A stretch of DNA of 64,000 nt, taken from positions 124,001 through 188,000 of the forward strand of contig JADNRY010000103.1 of NCBI GenBank assembly GCA_015501585.1. Reading direction: 5' to 3'. The translations under genes and the position numbers were made by a program. The stretch is from Rhodocollybia butyracea. Taxonomy: Eukaryota; Basidiomycota; Agaricomycetes; Agaricales; Omphalotaceae. Below the pieces are notes generated by a model that was given only the letters and a program-made list of their open reading frames with translations, was not told the DNA's origin and searched no databases. This document shows positions 46,215-55,979 of this stretch, one piece after another (positions within the stretch are counted from its first letter, which is position 1; the number at the start of each line of letters is the position of its first letter).

Positions 46215-47054
46215 ATGCCCTCCAGTCGTGAACTCGCCCCTCCTCGATTGCGCCAATATGGTCGTCGTAATCGGACCCGCAGCCCTACCTTTGTAACATC
46301 TTCATCGGTAGGCGATCTATGCTGCTCAACTGATTCTCAGCTGTACCACATACTTCAGAATAATTTTACTCGTCAGTCGGCTCCACACCAGCGAAGATCT
46401 GCTAGACTGCTGGGCCGACAGCGCAGTGGTGCTCCTAATTCCGCGGCAATCGAACCATCGAACGACGAGAAAAGATCATCCACTGCTGCAAGTATCTCCC
46501 TCAAACCTGGCTTACGTTTCCTTACATGTTCTACTTTCAGTGTGATACCGCAGTTCATGCTTCTTCAGCAAACTCTTCCCATTGCCTCACTCTTCCGACT
46601 GCTCCAGAATTTCAAGCATTGCAGCGTGAAGCCGAGGTAAGCCTCCAGCCTTTCTCTGTTTCTCATCGGTTTATTTCGTATACTAGAGTATCCTCATTCA
46701 ATTCGTCGCTTTCAAAAATGCTCAGAGAGAACGCTTTACCTGTCCCATCTGTTTGCGCCTTGCAATAAATCCTAGGGTGTAAGTCTTTTGATACTCCTCA
46801 TATCCTAGTTAATAACCGATGTTAGGACATTATGTGGCCATATGTTCTGCGGTGAATGCCTTACGAAAGAAAGAGACCAGTCATTGCATGACAGAAAATT
46901 AACACGGTGCAGGGTGTGCCAGCACTACATTACCGTTGTGCCAAGGCCCTGTTTCTCTTTACAGGCCCATATTGATGCTTTGGCTGAAGGATTCCTTGAT
47001 ACTGAGCGAAGTCCTTTTGTTTGGCGTTACTTCGCGCGGTCGGTAGTAAGATAG
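46215..47054 (+). CDS. RING B: RING-finger (C3HC4) protein, possibly frameshifted
   Basis: It starts with MPSSRELAPPRLRQYGRR. Exons are about 46215-46307, 46359-46530, 46580-46636, 46728-46781 and 46826-47054. The RING reads RERFTCPICLRLAINPR, joined across an intron to TLCGHMFCGEC and RCRVC, with all eight ligands present. The C-terminus AHIDALAEGFLDTERSPFVW matches RING A. With the splice sites I can see, exon 2 and exon 3 differ by one base in phase, owing to an extra A near 46475 compared with RING A. Either splicing differs or the gene is recently broken. It probably encodes an E3 ubiquitin ligase. It faces the BTB pseudogene head to head. Confidence 0.6.
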
Positions 47055-47438
47055 GATTACTTCTATCAATAAATGTCATGCACTGTATTTTCTGAACCTG
47101 AATGACAGTACAGTTTGAGTTATGGATTCACCAAGCGCGGGATGACAGCTTCGCACCCACCTTTATACTAGGCAGTCCTACAGTGCCGTCGATTGAATGA
47201 TGACGGCAGAATTTCCCCAATACTTAAATTGAAATTGACAAGACTGTTATAATCTTACTTATTGGAAGGAAGGAAGCCAATTACTCGACACGGTCCAAGA
47301 AATATAGATGTACTGGTAGTACTAGTTTATTGTAACTAGGAGGCGTAATGGGAAAGCCTGTCATTCAAGTGTATGCTTCAACGGTTCAACCCGAGTTCAT
47401 TCCCTGAAGACAGTGATCTCTTGACGGGGAATTATTCA
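47055..47438. other. Intergenic, possible LINE tail remnant
   Basis: Three GGAA units followed by an ACGGTCC word at 47265-47300 resemble the start of the LINE tails at 45496 and 50715 (minus strand), but little further similarity is present. No gene was seen. Confidence 0.3.
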
Positions 47439-47925
47439 TTAAACGGCTACTGCTGCTGCCTCAAGGGCGGACTTCCTCGATGCGCGCGCGCGCGCTTCTG
47501 TTGCCAACAAAGCTTCGTTCCTTTTTCTAAGCTCGGATTTCCGTAGTTGTAGACGACGTCGAATAAGATCATTCACAACCCAGAGGTCGGTGTAATTCAT
47601 GAGCCAAGGAAATCTAAGAAGTGCCTACAATGTGGATTCAGAGTGTTGGAATGTGTGATGCCCGATATCAACGCACCGCTTCGCGTATGGATACGATAGA
47701 ATTACGAGGCTGCCTAGTAAACGGCAGCATGCAGTCGAGCTCAGTTTCAACAACATGCTTGATATATTTCTGGATGTAACATCAGCTGCGCCTCATTTCA
47801 ATGTGCTACTAGTAGCTAGTTACCTTTAACTCGTCTGATTGTTCCGTGGTCCAGTCAGCCGCTTCATCCAAGTTGTAGCCGCCTATCGCACGCCTGGAAA
47901 CCTGTCCTCGAGGCTTGCGAATCAT
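47439..47925 (-). CDS. S2: paralogue of S1 (126 aa)
   Basis: Exons are 47925-47824, 47769-47677 and 47624-47439, in phase 0 like S1. It encodes GYNLDEAADWTTEQSDELK, KYIKHVVETELDC and RFPWLMNYTDLWVVNDLIRR. The C-terminal helix includes RARASRKSALEAAA. Upstream of the chosen start the homology to S1 continues, but one base is missing, so S2 uses a later ATG (MIRKPRG) than S1. Two related ~60-bp blocks (near 47930-47990 and 48045-48105) precede the start. Function is unknown. Confidence 0.55.
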
Positions 47926-48218
47926 GCGCGGATGACCTGTGGAGGCGTTGGATATCCAACTCCAGAATCAGAATGATCGGAAGAATTGACGAAAGATCGG
48001 TGTGCAGGACGATTGGAATGATAGCGCTTGCTAAACATTCGCGGGTGATCTAGAATGATCTGTGGAAAGGCTGGATCCATCAACTCCGGAATCAGAGTGG
48101 TTGATGAAAGTGGAACGATAATACGGCGATGATTTCACCAGTAATTTTTCTCATTTTTAAACGTGGTCGTTGACATCAGTGAGTAGCATCTGAGCGCACC
48201 TTCTTACTCGAACTGTCA

Positions 48219-48365
48219 GCCTCGTGGTACCTACCTATTCTTGCGGTCACTTATTGAAGTTATTCACTCCTGATGGGTCCTTTTCTCTATCATTGATGGG
48301 CTTGGTCCGGCTCCGCTAATTTCTACGGCCGCGATTCGTGGAGTGCATCACGGCGAGCCTCGTGG
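48219..48365 (+). promoter_or_regulatory. Class I-like motifs between S2 and the coiled-coil/Trp-rich gene
   Basis: CAGCCTCGTGG at 48219-48229 and GCGAGCCTCGTGG at 48353-48365 lie in the divergent gap, about 115-255 bp before the plus-strand start at 48475. Confidence 0.45.
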
Positions 48366-48474
48366 TGTTTTTATTGTCCTGCTCATTGTTCTCATTGTTC
48401 ACTTTGCTCTCATTATTTCCTCAGCTCTACTTAAACAAATTACAATATGTTACATCCTAAATACTTTATCCCTC

Positions 48475-49698
48475 ATGCTCAAGTTGTTGAAGCGGCACCG
48501 ATCTCCAGATCCGGAGGAAAATAGAAGAAGAGTACGTTACTTTACTGGTATGTAGGTGGGACAATCTGCTAAAAATGGAACTTCTTTTAGAGAATGCGAC
48601 AGAAAATACACGATCAGCGCCGAGGAATAGATGATGTGGATGAACACGATGTTATCATTTCTCTTCGTTCCGAGAAACGGGTATTAGAGGCGAAGGTTGC
48701 TGAGCTGAACGCTGTAATTAGAGCAGACGGGGGGCGTGGCGACAGGTCAAGCGTAAGTGATACTTAAGTACTTACTCGTGTGATAATAACAACTAACGCC
48801 TTGCGTAGAACTCGGATCCACGCGAAGTAGACGGCGAACTAGACATGGTACAAGTTGAACTGTTCAGACTCAAGCAGCGCGAACTCGAATTAGTAGCTCG
48901 TACTGATGATCTGGCTCAGGAAGTGCGAATCAAGGACGGTGTAAGTCGATCTTCAAATGCAACGTCTATAATCAAGCTTACGGCTATACGGCTCCATATG
49001 AAGATAAATAAGGCTCTTTCTCAAAGCTTAGTTGATGCCAAGAGTACTATCTACCGGTTTTCGAAAACTTCAGGTTCACCTTCAAATGCAACCGAAGTGT
49101 CCCGCAACTTAGGTACAGAATCGAGTATTGTCGACCCCCCTCTTTCTTCCTCCGAAGACTTGCTGGCGGGTGGTGACACAGAGTCGCGATTACTCAGGTC
49201 AGAGGACGACCGGTTGTCGGAGGCTTCCAGGGTGGGTGTCTTTGCAGTTCAAGCATAGAGTCCAATATTATTTACTTCCCCTTTTTCCTCCTCCAAGGAC
49301 TCGCAGGCAAGTGTTGACGCTGAGGCACGGTTACCCAGTTCAAAGGAAGGCCAATTGCCCAAGGTTTTAGAGGCATCAAAAACTAAGCCTGAGGTGCGGT
49401 GTCCCGCAAATGAAACATTGATATCATTGACTCTCCCCTTTTCTTCTAAGGACTCACTTACAAGTGATAATGCAAAGCCACCATTACCCAATTCCGAAAA
49501 CAGTTGCCAAGGAACATCGGTACGTTATCACTCCATTGTATAAATATCCTGACCTATAAGTCTGTTTCGGGTGCCTCAAGCAGGAAAGTGCGGATGGCCC
49601 GGAATCTTGAGCCTCCGTTTGCTCAACAACTTCAACACAAGCTCGGGCTGATCACGTTGCAGACAACTCTGCAGTCGGACTTTCTCCAGTTACCGTAG
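48475..49698 (+). CDS. Unknown coiled-coil protein (N-terminal part of a split gene?)
   Basis: Exons 48475-48531, 48591-48752, 48809-48940, 49013-49231, 49298-49519 and 49561-49698 are all in phase 0. The first part is a basic helix and coiled coil (LRSEKRVLEAKVAELNAVI; QVELFRLKQRELELVARTDD). The later exons are acidic, Ser-rich and internally repetitive (SSSEDLLAGGDTESRLLRSE and the related SSKDSLTSDNAKPPLPNSE). The frame ends at a TAG (49696-49698). Just downstream, two more exons (49761-50470) continue in phase 0 and encode a conserved Trp-rich domain, so the TAG may be a recent nonsense mutation. I do not know the function. Confidence 0.5.
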
Positions 49699-49760
49699 CG
49701 CAGGTTCGTAAGGTAATCTGACCTTTACCCTGTTATACGCATCCTCTAATTTTTTAACAG

Positions 49761-50470
49761 GACGTTCCTGAAGATCTGGAAAGTAGCGGATTAGACCAAG
49801 AACCTGGAATTATAGCCATGGTAAACTAATTTCTCTTCCCATCATGTTCAAAGTCTAAGGTTGTATGCAGCATGAGAATACTGGCTCAGTCGGTAACCCC
49901 GTGGACTTGGTCAACTACTATCACATGCTTTTCCTCTCATCTGAAGCTCCTGCATGGTTTCATCGAGCATTTTCCTACCTAAATGTTGAATTAGGACCCC
50001 AGTTTGCAAATCTTCTCCGTCTCTGGATGGATTTAGAAAAGATCAATAGCTGGAAGAATCCGAAACGCGGACTGACGAACCTCAACCGTCCGGTGATGCT
50101 TAATGAGTGGATCAACAAGCAAAGACTCGGGGCAGTCCCTGCGCTCTCCATCGGGTCTTTGGTGGAACGATTTGCACAGGAAGTATGGACCTGGTGGGGG
50201 TCCCTTCAACCGAATTGGAGAAGTACGGCGTTCGACAATAGGCCGGCGCAGCTACTCACATTTGGAAATGAATGGAAGCCTCTCGATAAGTGTGGAAACA
50301 ATGGCTGGCTGGGAATTATCACTTGCCTAAAATGGTGGCGGGAAGGCCTGGATAGTCTTCCGAAGGACGATAGGTTGCGGCTAGAAGTCGATTGGTTTTG
50401 TGCTGTGGACGATGTCTCGAATATGCTACGAGGCCTCCTTGAATGGAAACGCAAGGTCTCAGGTGCCTAG
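49761..50470 (+). CDS. Trp-rich C-terminal domain of the same gene
   Basis: Exon 49761-49820 (DVPEDLESSGLDQEPG) and exon 49871-50470 encode a globular-looking domain: VNYYHMLFLSSEAPAWFHRA, LWMDLEKINSWKNP, EVWTWWGSLQPNW, NGWLGIITCLKWWREGL and VDDVSNMLRGLLEWKR. This W-rich pattern recalls C-terminal domains of uncharacterised agaric proteins, but I cannot name it. An ATG at 49865 gives a 201-aa alternative product if the upstream part is separate. It ends at 50470. Confidence 0.55.
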
Positions 50471-51592
50471 CGCCTAGCACTTCTAGTGAATGGTATATGT
50501 ACGAAAAGTTAGTTCAAGACTTAATTCAAGTGACTATTACAACTATGCTTGACTGTGTCTATGTATATACATAGATCTGTGATTATTGAGTCTGCCTGGT
50601 GAAAAGTGTATGTCTAAGACGTTTATCCAAGACAGTGGTGACGTGGTGACGTAGAGAAATATTCCAAAGACGAGACACTATGTAGGCCTTCTAGCAACGA
50701 AGAGAGGCAATGGTGGAAAGGAAAGGAATACCGACAACGGTCCCATTGAGAAACAGCCGGGGCCCGCGCTATACATATTGTGTCAGATGCGTGCCACGGA
50801 TGCCTGTCCCCGCAGAGCTACGAACAGCTCCGAAGAACAAACCAAGGACACACACAAAACTTAGGGAGACGCAGGCAGCAGAAACAATACCTCTATACTT
50901 TAGACTAGGCACTTGTAATTACCTCAGAATACACATGCTGGTCTGGTACATACCAGGTGCTTATATTTGTCCGTTTCGGTTTTGAAATGCATTTCTCAGT
51001 ACCTTCCCACTTCAACACTATTTGCGGGTATGATGGTTGCACAAGGTGTTGCTGGAGTTTGAGTTACCAGATAGACCTTTGGGTAAGCGGTATCGGCTGG
51101 CCTGCTTCCGAAGGAGATCAAAGGATCGTACACCCGAAAGGGGAACTCGGTGTGCAAAACATTCGATGGGCTGGGAAGATCTAAGAGATGTGATTCTCTG
51201 CGTATCGATCCAGCCAGCACGTCAAATTTCTATTAACAGCTAATATCCTTGAAGATTGTCAGGAGATGGACGATGCGCTTCACGATGCCACTACCTGATG
51301 GAAACATCGAAGCTAGAATCCGTCAGTCCTGGCAGGGATGACAATCACTATCCTCCCTTTTCGGTGTAAATCTGTGCTTTTAAGACCCTTTTGAATGGCT
51401 CAGGTTTGTCTCCCGTAGGCAGACTCTAAACCTCTTGACACTACGAGTCGAGGTATTGTTAGAGGCTCGGGCTGAGCTTGAGAAATTTACGTCATGACAC
51501 TTGTGGCTTTGACACGTTAGGTAAAGTCACCTGATCGTACTGTTCGATACATCAACTTTTACTGTGGCGTCGCTAACGTTCAAGCTGGCGAT
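50471..51592. other. Intergenic with a LINE 3' tail (minus strand, about 50713-50830)
   Basis: At 50715-50815 the minus strand shows GGCTGTTTCTCAATGGGACC followed by a degraded TTCC-type tail, as in the other two LINE ends. Its stem-loop has lost pairing (ACACAA versus TAGCGC). Several overlapping frames at 50957-51243 have no recognisable content. Confidence 0.55.
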
Positions 51593-54112
51593 ATGAAAGA
51601 TCATTCAACAGTCTCTTCTAGCGCACAACGCCGGAACTCCATAACCAAAACAGCCCCAAGGTTCAACTTCAAACAAGACACACTGCGAAAATTGCCTCTC
51701 AAAGCACTCTTTTTCGGGCTCAAGCACTTACCGGAGGACTACAATATAGTTTTTCGGCCGTATAGTAAATCGCAGGCCAACGGTTTCAGCATCAAAGGTC
51801 CGGCAAACTATATGGAAACCATAACTTTTGCTCAGTCTGTGGCAAACGTAGCGGTGAGTGCTTGTTTACTAGAACTTTATCATTCATCCCATTCATTGTA
51901 GATTGGTGGAATATCAGTAAGCGTAGATCCTTGTGCCCAATTCACAATCAAAGCATTGGATCCTCGGATACCTCATTGCACCCTATTCCCGGGAATAGGT
52001 AAGGAATGGGGTGGCGATTTTCAGCAAGGTAGTGCCTATAGCCTTCCTCGTAAATATCATCTTATGTTTGTAGGGGCACCGGGATGTAGAGGTACAGTGA
52101 CAGTCAAGTTTAACACAAGGGACAATAGGTGGTCGGATGAAGCATTCAACGAATTCCAGTTCCTCTGCAAGAATGCGGCGCAGCATTACTGCGAGCTTGT
52201 AGGGCCAGCTGCGAATGACTCGGTATGGAATGAAGTTTTAGAAGCAGCCGGAGGGTTGGGCGGGGTCTACGTCAATGATCTTGTTGTGAATGAGTGCGTC
52301 GGCCTATTTCGTTGTTTGGCTCTTTTCGCTCATAGTCTACAGGGAACCAAAAGCAGAGAGTTCTGAACACCGGTCAGGGAGGGGAATATCGGACAAGACA
52401 TCTGGTATTTACCATCATATCGTCTATGCTACTTATCTCATGGCTATGCAGCTCTTTCGTCAATCAAGTTCAAGAAAATGAAGCAGACAAATCTTGCAAG
52501 TTTCAATTTACCCTCGTTACCTGAAGCTGAGTTCCCTCACATGGTCGACAAGCCTGCTGTACAAGATATCCATGCATCAACAAAGCGTAGAGAAATATCG
52601 CCAGTACGTCTTGCTCATCTGTTCGGTTCTTCTCATAGATTTTTCTCTTATCGTCTAGACACGAGACATCCAGTCGACCCGTACCTCTACTACCGTAGAC
52701 GGAACCCCAGCAGTCGAGTCAAACACTCGGGTAAGCGAGCGTTCTCTCGTGATTTTTAGTTTGAGCATGACAACCTAATACATTATAGGATGTAACCACG
52801 AAACCTGGTCTCAACCTACTCCGACCGGTCAAGAAGCATCGGGGGGCTAAAACAACGTCCGGAAGACCTAAACATGCGCATATGGATATACATGACATGT
52901 TCGTCGTTTATGCTCTGCGTTTCCGGTCGACGTTGATCTCTCCTAGTGCGCTGGTACACTCCCCAACAGGTATGACTCTCGAAAAAAGCGATTTGAATCG
53001 GATTCCCAGCGGTTGGTTTAACGATAACCTCATCAATTTTCTGCTAAAGTAATACTTCTTTTTTTTCCCTTTCGCTCCATGCGTGGTTGACGACTTTTTC
53101 AGGTTGTGGAACTATGAGCTTTTGCGGGATAAACCTGCGCTAGCGAACCAGATCCACGTTTTCAACTCGTGGTTCTACCAAAAATTGTCCGATACACACC
53201 GAAGGTAAATTTTCCTGTTACTTTCATTGTTCCGATTTTTCAAAATTTGCGCAGACTCAAAATCCCAAGTGCACCACGTTGGGACCGCAATGTTGATATA
53301 TTCAGCAAGAAATTTCTCATCGTGCCAATCAACGAACTGTAAGGCCTTCGCTGTTATTATGCCATAATTTTTAACAATCTGTGCAATAGCAACCATTGGT
53401 ACCTTGCGATCATATATCGCCCAGACTTGTTTATTCCATGCCCGCAAGGAGATACGAACACGACTACGACTCCTTCGAACACGACTCCTTCGAACACGAC
53501 TCCTTTGAACACTCAACTGAAACCTAACCTCTCCTCTTCTGAGCATAACCATACTAAAACCCCAGGTTTAGAACAAGCCGAGTATGCTACTTTCTTTAGT
53601 TGATAACTCTAAATTGCTTACACGCTCAGGACCCTCATTCTGATAATGGATTCTCTGGGAAATTCACAAGCACGCGCTGTTGAGATACTGGGAAAATATC
53701 TTCAGATACAGGGAGAGGAGAAGAACACTGGAAATTTGAAGCGTCCCAGTAGTAGAGTTCTCCAGGTCAGTAAGGATTTATGTTCCTCAGTCCAACTGAC
53801 AAGACGATAACTCAGGTACCTCAACAACCTAATTACATGGATTGTGGTGTATACCTTCTACATTTTGTGCAGGTATTTGTCGAAAAGGTGGAGCATTTGA
53901 TCAACGTTTCTGTAAGTTGGTCTGTTAGTGTACCTCTTGGGTCTAACAACACAACTTGTACTCATCAGAATACCCGACCATTCACTGAGGTAGACACAGA
54001 TTGGGAGGGAGCTCGACTTAAGGGTCTTCGTGAAGAGTTTCGACGGAAAATGGATGACCTGTCTCAGGCATCTTGGAGAGCGGAAGAGCAGCGGGAGAGG
54101 GAGACACCGTAA
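51593..54112 (+). CDS. Ulp1-type (C48) ubiquitin-like protease, 635 aa, 13 exons
   Basis: All 13 exons keep frame: 51593-51853, 51902-52028, 52074-52293, 52343-52404, 52452-52603, 52659-52730, 52789-53048, 53103-53204, 53255-53338, 53390-53581, 53630-53765, 53816-53911 and 53969-54112. The catalytic region has IPSGWFNDNLINFLLK, NHWYLAIIYRP (His449), LILIMDSLGNS (Asp518) and PQQPNYMDCGVYLLHF (Gln560, Cys566). These match the His-Asp-Gln-Cys set of SUMO-type proteases. A low-complexity insert (TPSNTTPSNTTPLNTQ), coded by 15-nt DNA repeats, sits between His and Asp as in SENP6/7-like enzymes. The N-terminal ~200 residues form a separate domain that I do not recognise (LPLKALFFGLKHLPEDYN...). Ulp1 genes are often carried by DNA transposons, but I found no element ends here. 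Confidence 0.8.
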
Positions 54113-54239
54113 GTATATAATGCTACCTGGACTTTGGAGAAAATAGAAGTACAAAGTAAACCTGTTCGGGTACATAGATATATAATGCTACTTTGAGCTG
54201 AGAGCGAAGAAAATAGAAGTAGTTCAAGTATTGGCAAAT

Positions 54240-54690
54240 CAACAAGGTGCAGAGAATGCGTTCATGAAAACTTGGTCTGGAATAGTAACTGATTCAGCTG
54301 GACATTGCTAGCATACTGCACCTTGAATATATCCGTGAACCACCCGGGCGGGTCAAGTGGCAGGAGTTGTGTCACATCCGAGAATCTTTGAAGGTGGATT
54401 TTCGCGAGATGTAGGAAAGGATCGTCCTATCCCAATCTTCGTAATCTCTTCAACTACGTCATATAGGTCGTTCGGAAGCGGAAGCAATGGAGTGTGGAGT
54501 GGGTTCCAGACCTTATCGTAGCGAATTTTGATAGTTTCGATATTTGGTGTGCTGATAATCCTTAGGAATGTTGATACAGCACTGATATGGTGGAAGCTCA
54601 TCTGAAGAGATTTCAACAGAGGTAGCTTCAATGGTGCCTTCAAGAGCTGAGCTAAAAAAGAGAAGTGAGAAAAGCTGTAGTATTAGTGCG
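54240..54690 (-). pseudogene. 3' fragment of an F-box gene (related to F-box E)
   Basis: The segment 54353-54643 encodes KAPLKLPLLKSLQMSFHHIS and ETIKIRYDKVWNPLHTP, nearly identical to the last exon of F-box E, but the frame changes near 54420. The downstream flank (AATGCTACTTTGAGCTGAGA...) is shared with 60600-60660. Homology stops inside the intron before the last exon (about 54690), so only the 3' end was copied. Confidence 0.75.
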
Positions 54691-54693
54691 GAA

Positions 54694-54790
54694 TCCAGCT
54701 TTGGTCAGATGTATGGACGACGGTCAAAGCTATGAGTATGAACCCGAAAGAGCCATCTTTTTACGTATTCACTTCAACTATGATTAGGTT
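54694..54790. repeat. Dispersed repeat with GGTCAAAGCTAT words
   Basis: The text AATCCAGCT..TTGGTCAGATGT and GGTCAAAGCTATGAGTATG recurs at about 62765-62910 and, inverted and shorter, at about 60530-60600. All three copies sit next to F-box E material. Confidence 0.5.
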
Positions 54791-54935
54791 TTTTTCAGAC
54801 GGTGGACCTCTAAACTTAGTCCTTCTCCCTCTGCCTTCAAAGATACTCAGAGAAAACATTTTATCTGCCTTTTATGTTTGCGCTTGCGGTTTTCGAGTGT
54901 GAGTTTGTGAGCATCCCAGGTTACTATAGTAGGTG
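54790..54935 (+). pseudogene. Decayed RING-finger fragment C
   Basis: QRKHFICLLCLRLRFSSV at about 54850-54905 matches RERFTCPICLRLAINPR of RING B, and the DNA before it matches the preceding intron. Stops follow immediately. Confidence 0.55.
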
Positions 54936-55319
54936 CAATGATCTCTCCTGGCAATATTATAGAGCCCGCTCGACTTCCAGGAGGGGGAACCCCTTTGTTT
55001 GCTTTCTTAGTTACGACTACGGTCATGAGTGTAGGCCCCAGTGTATATGGCTTCATTCTCAGATCTTACGCGCTCGAGCCTTGTACTAGTACGGTACGGT
55101 ATTATTTATGTGTACTCCGAAGTGGTCGATAGTGTATTTACGATTCGTGTTAGAAGAAATTTATCTTGGTATTGAAATAGTCCAAGTAAGGTTATCCGAA
55201 AAGTATAGTAGAATCAACCATACCAGATGTATACCTCTAGACCCGAGCCATCCGAACTCAGATTCCGAATCTAATTGGCTTGCGCCAGAGTGCTACTCGG
55301 TTCGGGTTGAGGCAAAAAC

Positions 55320-55472
55320 GCTGATGCAGAGCAAACCCCCACTGCATCTGTGTCTGCGAGGATATTTGGAAAACCTACTCCCTCACGAGCTTTGAACGTT
55401 ACGACCTTTACCAGTTGAATAACGAACAAACCTGAACAAACCTACCTCGAAACAGATACCAACTCAGATTAG
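55320..55472 (+). pseudogene. C-terminal fragment of a third gene X copy
   Basis: It encodes GYLENLLPHEL and, after frame changes, LYQLN and ETDT-x-SD before a TAG (55470-55472), as at the end of X1. The downstream flank (TTTCGTTACATGTAACGAGC) also matches the flank of X1. It precedes the HMG gene in the same order and relative orientation as at 9143-6569. Confidence 0.65.
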
Positions 55473-55631
55473 TGGCTTACTTAGATACTGAATGTAATGA
55501 TAGCATGTTTCGTTACATGTAACGAGCATTTCATGGATAAGAGAAATATTCCGGTCAAGCTGTTGCCCCATCATTCGCTGGTCAGCAGTTAGTGATTTTT
55601 AGGGCGCTCATGGTAGCAAGTCTTTAGCTGA

Positions 55632-55757
55632 GCCTCGTGGCCAGCCTCGTGCCTCTTTCCTGACATATCACAATCACTGAATCAAAATCAATATTCTTCT
55701 GTGTATACCTATCTGTGATTACAGCTTCGTGGATTGCTTCATGGTTAGCCTCGTGCC
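55632..55757 (+). promoter_or_regulatory. Class I promoter motifs of the HMG-box gene
   Basis: The doubled motif GCCTCGTGG-CC-AGCCTCGTGC spans 55632-55652 and the single CATGGTTAGCCTCGTGCC spans 55740-55757. Downstream, TATATATACTGAGATCGTC (about 55849) and the 5'-UTR intron 55928-55977 align with the F-box genes up to the ATG, although the encoded proteins are unrelated. Confidence 0.75.
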
Positions 55758-55979
55758 ACAACTCACGTCCTTGCTTTATGCGCTGAAATCTTTCCCGAGT
55801 CGCGATAATAGTTTATCGGTCTCTCTAGTAGTGTGATATCCATGTCCTATATATACTGAGATCGTCCAGCCAGTGGAGAGCATCCGTGTTCCCTGTCACA
55901 CTCTGCAATCCTAGCTTCTGTCCATTAGTACGTGTTTTATCTCTTTCATTTGTCAATAGTCTAAACATTTTCTTCAGCA

